This document shows positions 1 through 7,744 of a stretch of 11,389 bases of DNA, piece after piece. Under the pieces are notes generated by a model, which ran no database searches, was not told the origin of the DNA, and saw nothing but the letters and a program-made list of their open reading frames with translations. A program made the translations under genes and the position numbers. The stretch lies in NCBI GenBank assembly GCA_012031475.1, contig JAAUTJ010000091.1, positions 1 to 11,389 of the forward strand. Reading direction: 5' to 3'. Source of the stretch: Leptolyngbyaceae cyanobacterium SM1_3_5. GTDB taxonomy: Bacteria > Cyanobacteriota > Cyanobacteriia > Elainellales > Elainellaceae. Within the stretch, counting starts at the first letter, position 1. Each line of letters opens with the position of its first letter.

Positions 1-622
1 CCAGAAAGCTCGATCGCGCCGTGTCGTAGTTGTAGGCGGCGTTGTCGAGGTAGGTTTGATATTCTTCCAGCTTGGTTTTGGCGTCGTTTGCGAGCAGCGA
101 ACTGGGCGTGACGGACTCCAGCGAATTGACGGCTTCCTGCCACTGGGCATGAATTTCGCCCAGCGTTTTTTCCGATTCGTCTCCGGCTGCATTGGCCTGT
201 TGCGTCAGCGTTTGTGCTTGCTCGGACGATCGAAAGGCTTGGTTCCAGTTTTCTTTTGCCGTTTCTTCCACGCCAATGCGAATCTCGATCGCTTGCAGCA
301 TTTGCAGCGTTTTGGTCGGCGTCGAAAATGCGCCTGCCCTAGTGAGGCTGGGAATCGATCCGGGCGCGTCCAGTTCGGCCTGGAGTCGATCGCGCATCTG
401 ATACAAATCTTCGATCGACGTGATTGCCGGAACCTGCGGCGGCTGCGTGTAGGGCGTTTCGATCGGCGGCGCGAAGGCTCGCTGGGTGGGAATGAAGACG
501 GCAGCGGCTACCACGCCTAGACTAGCCGGAATCAACAGCAGCGGCCAATGGTTGCGGCGCTTCTGTTGAAAGAAGTTGCGGCGCTTGGGAGTCGGGCGGC
601 GATGCAGGCGGGGTAGCAGCAT
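1..622 (-). CDS. Uncharacterised membrane-anchored helical protein, 5' part, runs off window
   Basis: I do not recognise a named family. Reading from an ATG at 622 towards position 1 gives 207 codons without a stop, so only the N-terminal part is present. The protein opens with an Arg/Lys-rich stretch (residues 5-24), then one hydrophobic segment at about 26-44. This is a signal-anchor arrangement that would put the remainder in the periplasm or lumen. A Pro-rich linker (about 50-66) leads to a charged, Gln/Ala/Glu-rich helical region (about 70-207). That region contains patterns such as W-x-x-A-x-x-S-L-x-x-V and A-x-x-K-L-x-E-Y-x-x-Y-L, which resemble helical repeats common in cyanobacterial anchored proteins. 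The start has no obvious Shine-Dalgarno. It is divergent from gatA, with a 231-base intergenic region. Reading frame and topology are fairly secure; function is unknown. Confidence 0.7.
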   Translation of the reverse strand, partial: MLLPRLHRRPTPKRRNFFQQKRRNHWPLLLIPASLGVVAAAVFIPTQRAFAPPIETPYTQPPQVPAITSIEDLYQMRDRLQAELDAPGSIPSLTRAGAFSTPTKTLQMLQAIEIRIGVEETAKENWNQAFRSSEQAQTLTQQANAAGDESEKTLGEIHAQWQEAVNSLESVTPSSLLANDAKTKLEEYQTYLDNAAYNYDTARSSFL

Positions 623-853
623 AGTTTCGTCAGCTTAATCAAACTCAATATACGGCGATTTGCAAAATTCGCAAGCGTATCGGGCGACAATCCGGCCAAA
701 AACCCTTCAACCGTCAGAAAAGCCAGCAAAAATCCACTAGAGTAAAGGGTGAAAATGACGCAGCCGATTCGTCAGGGCAAAGCATTTAAGGCGTGAGCAT
801 AGCAGAATTCGGCTGCAATAAGATGTATTTGTGTCAGCATTTGAGGTTGCCAG

Positions 854-2309
854 ATGGGATCGATTCGCGAGTTGAATCAACAACTCCTGACAAAAGAGCG
901 CTCTGCGGTGGAAATTGCTCAAGCCGCGATCGATCGCATTCAGGCACTTGAGCCGAAGCTGCACAGCTTCTTGTGCGTTACGGCAGAGCGGGCGATCGAG
1001 CAGGCGCGACAGGTCGATGCCCAGATTGCGGCAGGGGAAGCGATCGGACTTTTGGCGGGCATTCCGATCGGGATCAAAGACAACCTCTGTACAAAAGGCG
1101 TTCCCACCACTTGCGCCTCAAAAATTCTCCAAAACTTCGTGCCGCCCTATGAATCGACCGTGACCCAAAAGCTCAAAGTGGCGGGCGCGGTCATGGTCGG
1201 CAAAACGAACCTGGACGAATTTGCGATGGGCAGTTCAACCGAGAATTCCGCCTTTCAAACGACGGCGAATCCCTGGGATCTAACCCGAATTCCCGGCGGG
1301 TCGTCCGGCGGATCGGCGGCGGCAGTGGCAGCGGACGAATGTGCGATCGCCCTCGGTTCCGACACGGGCGGATCGATTCGTCTACCCGCCTCGTTCTGCG
1401 GCGTGGTTGGCATGAAGCCCACTTACGGCTTGGTGTCCCGCTACGGACTGGTCGCTTATGCCTCGTCGCTTGACCAAATTGGCCCGTTTGCTCGCAGCGT
1501 TGAGGATGCGGCGATTTTACTGGGTGCGATCGCCGGACACGACCCGAAAGACTCCACCAGCCTTAAAGTCGAAATTCCCGACTATGCCGCCAACCTGAAG
1601 CCGGAACTAAAACCGGGATTGGCGCGTTGGCGTGATTCGCGAAACCTTTGGCGAAGGCTTGGAGGGTGCGGTTGAGGAGGCGGTGCGGAAGGCGATCGAG
1701 CAGTTCGCCAGCATGGGCGCAGAAGTCCAAGAAATTTCCTGTCCCCGCTTCCGCTACGGCTTGCCCACCTACTACATCATTGCGCCTTCCGAAGCATCCG
1801 CAAATCTGGCTCGCTATGACGGCGTGAAGTACGGCCTTCGCACCGAGGAAGCGGACAATCTGATGTCGATGTACACGCAGACTCGCGCTCAAGGCTTTGG
1901 CGCAGAAGTGAAGCGGCGGATCATGGTCGGCACTTACGTCCTTTCCGCAGGCTATTACGATGCCTACTACCTGAAGGCGCAAAAGGTGCGGACGCTGATT
2001 AAGCAAGACTTTGAGCGGGCATTTGAGCAGGTCGATGTGCTGGTTTGCCCGACTGCCCCCAATACCGCATTCAAGGCGGGCGAACGGACGGAAGACCCAA
2101 TCAGCATGTACCTGACCGACCTGATGACGATTCCGGTCAACTTGGCCGGACTGCCCGCGCTGAGTGTGCCCTGTGGATTTGACGCTCAGGGAATGCCGAT
2201 CGGTCTGCAACTGATCGGAAACGTGCTGCAAGAAGAGCAACTGTTGCAGGTCGCTTATGCCTATGAGCAGGCGACCGAGTGGCATAAACAGATGGCGGCG
2301 ATCGAGTAG
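854..2309 (+). CDS. gatA: Glutamyl-tRNA(Gln) amidotransferase subunit A (one frameshift)
   Basis: GatA is the glutaminase subunit of the GatCAB complex. It releases ammonia from glutamine for transamidation of Glu-tRNA(Gln), and often Asp-tRNA(Asn), in the cytoplasm. The amidase-signature catalytic set is complete: Lys75 in the GIPIGIKDN motif, Ser150 in GGSSGGS, and nucleophile Ser174 in SDTGGSIR. The ATG at 854 is preceded by GAGG at 843-846 with a 7-base gap. The frame breaks near 1621-1622. The first frame reads to ...KPGL, and the family continuation RVGVIRETFGEG resumes one base later, so one G of the GG looks inserted. Removing it gives about 484 residues, the usual GatA length. The 3' half carries the expected YYIIAPSEASANLARYDGV and LSVPCGF stretches. 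Because GatA is normally essential in cyanobacteria, a sequence error is more likely than a dead gene. Confidence 0.95.
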
Positions 2310-2359
2310 CGATCGAAATGGGTGGAGATGTAAATTGCGTCTCTCTACCCAACCCGCCG

Positions 2360-2390
2360 CTGAATCGCTTTTCTCAAGCTAGCGGTTCAG
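2360..2390 (+). terminator. Hairpin after gatA, possible weak terminator
   Basis: CTGAATCGC (2360-2368) pairs with GCGGTTCAG (2382-2390) through nine pairs, one of them G-U, around a 13-base loop. It lies 50 bases after the gatA stop. No T-run follows, so it is a weak candidate and may instead be an RNA structure between gatA and the protease gene. Confidence 0.25.
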
Positions 2391-2511
2391 GGAAAGCTTT
2401 ACCAGAATTGGCTTCTGCTCTCCTTCCAAAGCCGGAAACCCGATCGTCAATTCCGCCGCACAGCCGAACCGCGACTTAGAATATGAAGCATATTCAACAA
2501 CTTCTGAGTTT

Positions 2512-3594
2512 ATGTCAGTATTGGCTCCGATCGCTGTGCTAGCGATCTTGATTGTGGTTCACGAGATGGGGCACTTCTTCGCAGCAAGGCTCCAGGGCAT
2601 TCACGTCAACCGCTTTTCGATCGGATTTGGCCCCGCCCTCTTCAAATTTCAAGGCCCACAAACCGAATACGCGATTCGGGCGATTCCGCTGGGTGGCTAT
2701 GTCGGCTTTCCCGATGACGACCCGGAAAGCGAAATTCCGCTCGACGACCCCGATCGCCTGCAAAACCGTCCGATTTTGGATCGGGCGATCGTGATCAGCG
2801 CGGGCGTGATTGCCAACTTGATTTTTGCCTACCTGGTTTTCGTCGTGCAGTTCGGTGCGGTTGGCGTTCCCGACGCCATCAACTATCAGCCCGGAGTTTT
2901 GATTCCGCAAGTGCTTTCGGCAGAATCGCCCGCCGCCCAAGCAGGCATCAAAGCCGGAGACGTGATTCTCGCCGTAGACGATCGCGACTTGGGATCGGGA
3001 GATACGGCGCTCAAAACGCTGACTGAGGCAATTAATACAAGCCCAGACCAGCCGATCGAATTCACCGTGCAGCGGGGCGATCGTCAGCTTGACCTCAACG
3101 TTACGCCGCAAGTGGGCGACAACAGCGACGGCAAAGCCCGCATCGGCGTTCAGCTTCTTGCCAATGGCAAGCCCGAATATCGCCGCGCCGACGGCATCGG
3201 GGAAGTTTTGACGCTCGCCGCTCGATCGTTCCAGGATATGTTTGTCCGCACCGTGCAGGGCTTCGCCTCGCTGATTACCAACTTCTCGCAGATGGCAAAT
3301 CAGGTTTCTGGGCCGGTTGGCATCGTCAAGCAGGGCGCAGACTTAGCACAGAACGATTTGCTCAATCTGTTTCCCTTCACGGCGATCATCAGCATCAACC
3401 TGGCGATTATCAACATCTTGCCGCTGCCTGCGCTCGATGGCGGCCAGCTTGCATTTCTCCTGCTAGAAGCGTTGCGCGGCGGAAAACCGCTGCCCAACCG
3501 GATTCAGGAAAACGTGATGCAAACTGGACTGATGCTGCTGCTCGGTCTAGGAATCTTCCTGATCATTCGCGATACGCTGACGCTAAGCCGTTAA
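2512..3594 (+). CDS. rseP: RseP-type site-2 protease (intramembrane zinc metalloprotease, M50)
   Basis: An intact 360-residue membrane zinc protease of the RseP/site-2 protease family, which cleaves substrates within the membrane plane and is typically involved in regulated proteolysis. The HExxH motif lies in the first membrane helix (H17, E18, H21 in VVHEMGHFF). The third zinc ligand is Asp309 in the C-terminal NILPLPALDGG motif. A second hydrophobic segment covers about 92-114. One PDZ domain covers about 125-210 (SPAAQAGIKAGDVILAV). Two more hydrophobic segments lie near 285-304 and 335-352. One PDZ is usual for cyanobacterial members, against two in E. coli RseP. The start MSVLAPIAVLAIL matches the family's usual beginning; an ATG at 2483 is in another frame. 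An intrinsic terminator follows. The substrate cannot be read from sequence, so the symbol denotes family only. Confidence 0.93.
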   Translation: MSVLAPIAVLAILIVVHEMGHFFAARLQGIHVNRFSIGFGPALFKFQGPQTEYAIRAIPLGGYVGFPDDDPESEIPLDDPDRLQNRPILDRAIVISAGVIANLIFAYLVFVVQFGAVGVPDAINYQPGVLIPQVLSAESPAAQAGIKAGDVILAVDDRDLGSGDTALKTLTEAINTSPDQPIEFTVQRGDRQLDLNVTPQVGDNSDGKARIGVQLLANGKPEYRRADGIGEVLTLAARSFQDMFVRTVQGFASLITNFSQMANQVSGPVGIVKQGADLAQNDLLNLFPFTAIISINLAIINILPLPALDGGQLAFLLLEALRGGKPLPNRIQENVMQTGLMLLLGLGIFLIIRDTLTLSR

Positions 3595-3616
3595 TCGAAT
3601 TAATTTTGCATCGCTA

Positions 3617-3645
3617 GGAGTTAGTCGGGAAGGCTGACTCCTTTT
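3617..3645 (+). terminator. Intrinsic terminator after rseP
   Basis: GGAGTTAGTC (3617-3626) and GGCTGACTCC (3632-3641) form a ten-pair stem, with two G-U pairs, around a GGGAA loop, followed by TTTT (3642-3645). It sits 23 bases after the rseP stop and 85 bases before clpS. It therefore probably ends the protease transcript and leaves clpS with its own promoter. Confidence 0.75.
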
Positions 3646-3729
3646 GCGGCGATCGCCGATATCAAATAAAGTTCAGCCTGCTACAATAACAAAGAAATTT
3701 TTAACATTCACCACCCCCTAGCTGCGCTT

Positions 3730-4053
3730 ATGACCGAACTTGTAGCGCCTCGACGATCGATGGCGACTGCGCCCACAGTGACGCCAGAGCGATCGGCGCA
3801 AACCATCAAGAAAATCTATCCCAACTACAACGTCATCGTGCTGAATGACGATTTCAACACGTTTCAGCACGTAGCAGAATGTTTGATGAAATACATTCCC
3901 AACATGACCAGCGATCGCGCTTGGGATTTGACCCACCAGATTCACAACGAAGGGCAGGCGATCGTCTGGACGGGCGCACTGGAACAGGCAGAAATGTATC
4001 ACCAGCAGCTTAGCCGCGCCGGATTGACGATGGCACCCTTGGAGAAGGCTTAG
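3730..4053 (+). CDS. clpS: ATP-dependent Clp protease adaptor ClpS
   Basis: ClpS binds N-terminal destabilising residues of substrates and delivers them to the Clp AAA+ unfoldase, ClpC in cyanobacteria, for degradation by ClpP. The ClpS core spans about residues 30-107. It has the substrate-pocket motif N39-D40-D41 in VIVLNDDFNTF, the region corresponding to E. coli N34/D35. His72 in IHNEGQA aligns with E. coli His66. The protein ends with LEKA, as ClpS proteins commonly do. The N-terminal extension (1-30) is variable. Residues 1-10 may not be translated, since an in-frame ATG at 3760 (MATAPTVTPE) resembles the usual start of cyanobacterial homologues. Neither start has a clear Shine-Dalgarno. 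It is probably monocistronic, with a terminator upstream and a convergent gene downstream. The divergence between the two cyanobacterial ClpS types was not resolved. Confidence 0.95.
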   Translation: MTELVAPRRSMATAPTVTPERSAQTIKKIYPNYNVIVLNDDFNTFQHVAECLMKYIPNMTSDRAWDLTHQIHNEGQAIVWTGALEQAEMYHQQLSRAGLTMAPLEKA

Positions 4054-4201
4054 GGCTGGGCGATCGTCTAGGCAATCATCTAGGCTAATTGTCTGGACAT
4101 CAATTCACGGCAACGCAGTCCGCACGGTTGCTGCTGCGGTTGCTTGGCTGGGTCAGGCTGAAGCGATCGCCCGACTCACGCGCAAATTGCGGTCAATCAA
4201 C

Positions 4202-4243
4202 AAGCTGCCCGCCATCCATTGGTCTGAATGGCAGACAGCTTTT
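4202..4243 (+). terminator. Hairpin between convergent clpS and the small membrane protein gene
   Basis: AAGCTG (4202-4207) pairs with CAGCTT (4236-4241), and inside it GCCAT (4211-4215) pairs with ATGGC (4228-4232), separated by a 3x3 internal loop. The + side ends in TTTT. It lies between the stops of the two convergent genes and could terminate both. The 150-base distance from clpS keeps confidence moderate. Confidence 0.45.
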
Positions 4244-4266
4244 GATTCAGTCGATTCCCCTGATGG

Positions 4267-4575
4267 CTAGCTGGCGGCTTGGGCAGGCTGTTGGGCAGAC
4301 GGTGCGGCGGGTGCGGTGTTCGCTTGCGTCTTCGGCTCAACGGTGGCAAATTCGATGTGGTTGAGCAGCGTGGTGACGAAGGCAAACAGCAAGAACGGCA
4401 GCGATAGCACCAAGATCAAGCCGACAGTGGCAAGCGCATAGATCGGGCGGCTGGCTCCCATCAAGGCAAGCGCGGCGGCTAGGCTGAGGAAAATGACCAT
4501 AAGCCAGACAATAATTTGTCCGTAAATGTCGCCAAATGACAATGTGCAGACGAAACGGTATCGTTGTTTGTCCAT
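4267..4575 (-). CDS. Small two-helix membrane protein of unknown function
   Basis: A 102-residue protein that I cannot assign to a named family. It starts MDKQRYRFVCTLSFGDIYGQ. Two hydrophobic segments follow (about 19-40 and 45-70) with a short ASRP turn, predicting a helical hairpin with both ends on the same side. The tail from about 80 is rich in Ala, Pro, Gln and Thr and probably disordered. The open frame extends upstream to 4638. The ATG at 4575 is preferred because AAAGGA lies just before it on the minus strand, and because the extra 21 residues look non-specific. It converges on clpS and diverges from the pseudouridine synthase gene with about 100 bases between starts. Conserved-looking N-terminus and good translation signals support a real gene. 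Confidence 0.8.
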   Translation of the reverse strand: MDKQRYRFVCTLSFGDIYGQIIVWLMVIFLSLAAALALMGASRPIYALATVGLILVLSLPFLLFAFVTTLLNHIEFATVEPKTQANTAPAAPSAQQPAQAAS

Positions 4576-4679
4576 AATTTCCTTTACGTCCAGATCCCTT
4601 AGAGCTATAGCGTAAAGCGGAAATCGCTGTTTGGACACGCTCCTAAATCTTTTTCAAAGGGTTGAGACTTTTCTTTACA

Positions 4680-5290
4680 ATGTCGCGATCGAAATCTCCG
4701 AAATCTCGCTCTTCCAACCATTGCCACCTGCTATTTTACAAGCCCTACGATGTGCTGACTCAGTTCACCGATGCAGCCGATCGCCGCACCTTGAAAGATT
4801 TCATTCCGGTTCCCAACGTTTATCCGGTCGGCAGGCTCGATCGCGATAGCGAAGGCTTACTCTTGCTCACTAGTGATGGACGGCTTCAGCATCGCCTCAG
4901 CGATCCGAAATTTCACCATCCGCGCATTTACTGGGCGCAGGTCGATCGCATTCCCAGCGAGGCCGATCTGGAACCGCTCCGGCGAGGAATTGACCTGAAG
5001 GATTATCGCACTCGTCCCGCGATCGTCCGCCTGATTGCAGAACCCAATTTGTCGCCTCGCAATCCGCCGATTCGCTTTCGCAAATCCATTCCGACAAGCT
5101 GGATTGAACTGGTTTTAACAGAAGGAAAAATCGGCAGGTGCGGCGGATGACGGCAGCGATCGGCTTTCCCACCTTGCGATTAGTCCGAGTGGCGATCGGG
5201 TCGTTGCGACTTGATGGACTTCAGCCCGGAGAGTGGCGCGAACTGAGTGCGATCGAGCTTGAGCAAGTCAGTAGAACAAAGGTTCTATAA
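4680..5290 (+). CDS. rluE: rRNA pseudouridine synthase, RluE/RsuA family (one frameshift)
   Basis: A member of the RsuA/RluB/RluE/RluF group, which isomerises a uridine in rRNA. Catalytic Asp54 lies in GRLDRDSEGLLLLTSDGRL. The region LLFYKPYDVLTQFTD (about 17-31) is the typical start of the catalytic fold. There is no N-terminal S4 domain, as in RluE, and the reconstructed length of about 203 residues fits. The frame breaks at the A-run 5126-5130. The first frame ends LVLTEGK, and the family continuation NRQVRRMTAAIGFPTLRLVR appears in another frame if one A is restored. The 3' frame then runs to TAA at 5288-5290. The ATG at 4680 lacks a clear ribosome site; an in-frame TTG at 4662 is possible. 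The exact target uridine is inferred from family only. Confidence 0.88.
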
Positions 5291-5657
5291 AGTTTGATTG
5301 AAGTCGAAAGAATTGGAAAATTGCTTTTTAAAAAGTCGATCGAACGAGTGGAATCTGTGAAAGCAAATAGATGACAATTGACGATTCTCTGTTAGGATTT
5401 TGAGCGAAATTACCGTTTTTTGCAGTGGCGATCGCGTCGTTTTCCTGAAATTCAGCAGGTGAGCCTCCGAGTTTCTACTCGTGCATTGCAAAATATTTTG
5501 GGGTGAAGCTGCCAAAATCGATCGAGGTTTTTGAGAGTTTTTGCGGATTTAATGCGTTAAATTCATGCATTTTGCCCAAAAGCGTTTATAGTGACTTCCA
5601 GTTCTTTTTTTGGAACTGTGCAGTAACAAATTTCTGCTTCCGTGTGTGAGGAACTTC
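5291..5657. other. Intergenic region between rluE-like and LCP genes
   Basis: No convincing gene is seen in these 367 bases. The region is AT-richer than its flanks and probably holds the LCP promoter. A -10-like TATAGT lies at 5587-5592, about 65 bases before the LCP start, without a good -35. Small structures include a perfect palindrome CTTTTTAAAAAG (5324-5335), a TAGAAC/GTTCTA hairpin overlapping the rluE stop (5272-5287), and one HIP1 site (5428-5435). A minus-strand open frame here has low-complexity composition and no support. Confidence 0.5.
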
Positions 5658-7021
5658 GTGGCTACTTCCAGACCTTCTAAAGCTCGACTGCGCCCGCGTC
5701 AGCCTCAATCGCCTCGCTCCAAACGACGCATGGCTTGGCTGATGTTGGGATTGGGCGCGGTGGCAATTTCTTCGGCAACCGCAGGCGCACTGCTCGCCAT
5801 GTCGCTGACCAGTACGCCGCTGCTGCAAATCAGCTTAGTCCGGAAGATGCCGATATTTTCAGTGAGGGCGAAAGCATTTCGAGCGGCACGAACTTCCGCC
5901 TGCCGCAACTGACGCGCCCTGTGAACATTTTGGTGTTGGGCGTTAAGGTGCTGACTTCGGATCTTGATGATTTGCCCGAATCGAGCCGCGATCTCGGCTA
6001 TCATGCGCTGGTCAATTCGTTCGATGGCCTCTCGGATACGATGCTGCTCCTCCGGTTCGACCCGGAACACAAACAGCTATCGATTCTCTCATCTGCTCGC
6101 GACACGCGCACCTGGGTCGAAGGCGTGGGCGAAACCAAGCTGAATGAGGCAAATGCACAGGGTGGCCCCGCCCTTGCCGCAACCACAACAACGGAACTGC
6201 TGGGCGGCGTGGAGATCGATCGATACGTCCGCATCAACGTTCAAGGCGTGGAAAAGCTGATCGATGCGCTGGGTGGTGTCACGGTTTACGTCCCCAAAGA
6301 TATGCGCTATCAGGACGACAGCCAGCACCTTTATATTGACCTCAAGCAGGGTGAACAGCATCTTGACGGCAATCAGGCCTTGCAGTTTTTGCGCTTCCGC
6401 TACGACCAAAACGGCGACATTGGCCGCATCCAGCGACAGCAGATGATGATGCGGGCACTGCAAGAGCAGGCGCTCAGTCCGGCCACGCTGACCCGCCTAC
6501 CGCAGATTCTCTCGGTGATTCAGTCGAACATCGACACGAATTTGAGCGTGGAGGAACTGGTGGCACTCGTCGGTTTCGCCTCACAAACCAATCGATCGAA
6601 CGTGGAAATGCTGATGCTGCCCGGACGCTTCAGCGACGCTGAACAGTATTCGCTGAGCTACTGGTTGCCGAGTCGATCGCGGATTGAAACGATGATGGGT
6701 CGCTATTTTGGCCTGGACGTGGAAAGCAGCGACGAGGAATCGGCCAGTTCAGTCCGCATCGCCATTCAGGACAGCAGCGATCGCCCGGATGCCGTCGGAT
6801 CGGCTGATTGAACAACTGCAAGAAGCAGGCTATGACAACGTGTATCTCGATCGACCCTGGAGCGAACCGCTGGAAACGACTCGCGTGATTGCTCAGCAGG
6901 GGACACGCAGAGCGCGGATGGAGTGCAAGAGGCGATCGGGCTGGGCGAAGTCCGAATTGAAAGTACAGGCAATCTCGATTCGGACGTGACGATTCAGCTT
7001 GGAACCGATTGGGAACCTTGA
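5658..7021 (+). CDS. LytR-CpsA-Psr family protein with LytR_C domain (three frameshifts)
   Basis: LCP proteins are membrane-anchored enzymes that transfer polyprenyl-linked glycopolymers to peptidoglycan or other acceptors outside the membrane. The GTG start at 5658 follows GAGGA at 5648-5652 with a 5-base gap. A basic N-terminus (1-25) precedes one membrane segment (about 26-50). The LCP domain runs from about 75 (PVNILVLG) to 260. It includes DTMLLLRFDP, the RDTR motif (Arg148-Arg151), LGGVTVYVPKDM and RFRYDQNGDIGRIQRQQ (Arg246 and Arg248). A LytR_C domain follows from about 365. Three breaks disturb the frame: a missing base at 5827-5830, an extra G at 6797-6798, and a missing G in the run 6899-6902. 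Correcting all three gives about 454 residues ending at TGA 7019-7021. All segments match the family, so errors are likelier than decay. Confidence 0.9.
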
Positions 7022-7036
7022 GTCTGATAATTCTGC

Positions 7037-7066
7037 AAAAATACGGCTGTTCGATCGAGCAGCCGT
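7037..7066 (-). terminator. Intrinsic terminator for psb34
   Basis: ACGGCTG (7043-7049) pairs perfectly with CAGCCGT (7060-7066), and further pairs are possible inward. Read on the minus strand, the stem is followed by ATTTTTGC (complement of 7035-7042), giving a T-run. It lies about 35 bases beyond the psb34 stop. It also sits just after the LCP stop at 7021 and may help end that transcript, although the + side has no T-run. Confidence 0.7.
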
Positions 7067-7100
7067 GCAGCCAGGAATATTCAATTGTCAAAAAATCTTG

Positions 7101-7280
7101 CTAACCCAAAGCAGAAACGGCAAACGCGACGTACAGCATTCCTCCGACCAAAGCGATCGCACCCACACTCAAAATGATGTAGTTGCGAATCTGCCCTTTC
7201 GTCGGCGGTTCAGCCTGATACATCTTTGGCTCACTCGCAAAGTTGTTCAAACGTCCGCCTTCTTCAGTGGTGTAGGGCAT
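7101..7280 (-). CDS. psb34: Photosystem II assembly protein Psb34 (ssl1498-type)
   Basis: A 59-residue single-helix thylakoid protein. The sequence begins MPYTTEEGGRLNNFASEPK, a highly characteristic start of the family formerly called ssl1498-type light-harvesting-like proteins, now Psb34. The segment YQAEPPTK (21-28) and one membrane helix (about 34-54, IILSVGAIALVGGMLYVAF) follow. Psb34 is known to associate with CP47-containing assembly intermediates of photosystem II, near where high-light-inducible proteins bind. The frame is open 30 bases further upstream, but the ATG at 7280 fits the family. GAGGA lies on the minus strand at 7294-7290, nine bases before it. A terminator follows at 7037-7066, and no gene lies close upstream in the same direction, so it is probably monocistronic. 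Confidence 0.92.
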   Translation of the reverse strand: MPYTTEEGGRLNNFASEPKMYQAEPPTKGQIRNYIILSVGAIALVGGMLYVAFAVSALG

Positions 7281-7744
7281 GATTAAACATCCTCGAAATT
7301 TTGTTCCCAACAGTTTAACAAAGAATAGGAGTAAATACTTTAACTTTTCGTTGCAAAACGCAATATTGAGGACTTTGATAAGAATAAGCTGAGATCTTGC
7401 ATTTGTGGCGTGACCCGCCCTAAATTAAAATCCCTGACATCGCTCATTTGTCACTCCCAGAGTGACAAAATTTTACCCAAATCTCAAAACTCTTTCACCG
7501 CTTGACTTTCAGGTTCAATTTCTGAACATTGCCTGCAATTTGTAGCATTTAAGGGTCGATCGAGCTATGGAGCGGGTTTCAGAATTGACTCTAGCGAAAG
7601 TGATGAATGAGCGATAAGCGTTAAAGTTTGAAGCCCCTGATTTTTCCTGCTGAACTACTGAGTAGGTCAAATTTCCGGCTGCTTAACTCGCGTGAAACCG
7701 TTGGCTTAGCAATCGCTGCACATCGCATTGTAATTCCCATAAAT
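7281..7744. other. Intergenic region upstream of psb34
   Basis: No gene is supported in these 464 bases, which separate psb34 from the 3' end of the GAF sensor gene. The AT-rich part next to psb34 (about 7300-7400) probably holds its promoter, but I could not place a convincing -35/-10 pair. A perfect 10-bp dyad occurs at 7447-7469 and a smaller one, GTTCA/TGAAC, at 7513-7527. No T-rich hairpin was found directly behind the sensor gene stop at 7745. Confidence 0.5.
7447..7469. repeat. Perfect 10-bp inverted repeat upstream of psb34
   Basis: TTTGTCACTC (7447-7456) and GAGTGACAAA (7460-7469) are exact reverse complements around a three-base CCA centre. It lies about 170 bases upstream of the psb34 start. 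It could be an operator for a dimeric regulator or an RNA hairpin. On the + strand it is followed by ATTTTA, but no + gene ends nearby, which argues against a simple terminator. Confidence 0.6.

Noticed and set aside
1619..1675. Programmed frameshifting in gatA
   Set aside because: There is no slippery heptamer or stimulatory structure at the break, GatA is not known to use recoding, and similar indels occur in three other genes nearby.
2539..3111. Minus-strand 190-codon frame inside rseP
   Set aside because: It is the antisense of a well-supported protease gene; codon composition explains the absence of stops.
4089..4364. Plus-strand frame after clpS
   Set aside because: It overlaps the minus-strand membrane protein gene and a hairpin, and its product is not protein-like.
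5285..5515. Minus-strand open frame in the rluE-LCP spacer
   Set aside because: Low-complexity Phe/Ser/Arg-rich product, no recognised motif and no convincing translation signal; the region is AT-rich spacer.
7447..7476. Dyad upstream of psb34 as an intrinsic terminator
   Set aside because: It is followed by ATTTTA only on the + strand, where no gene ends within 400 bases, and the minus-strand sensor gene ends 275 bases away without a T-run after the stem.
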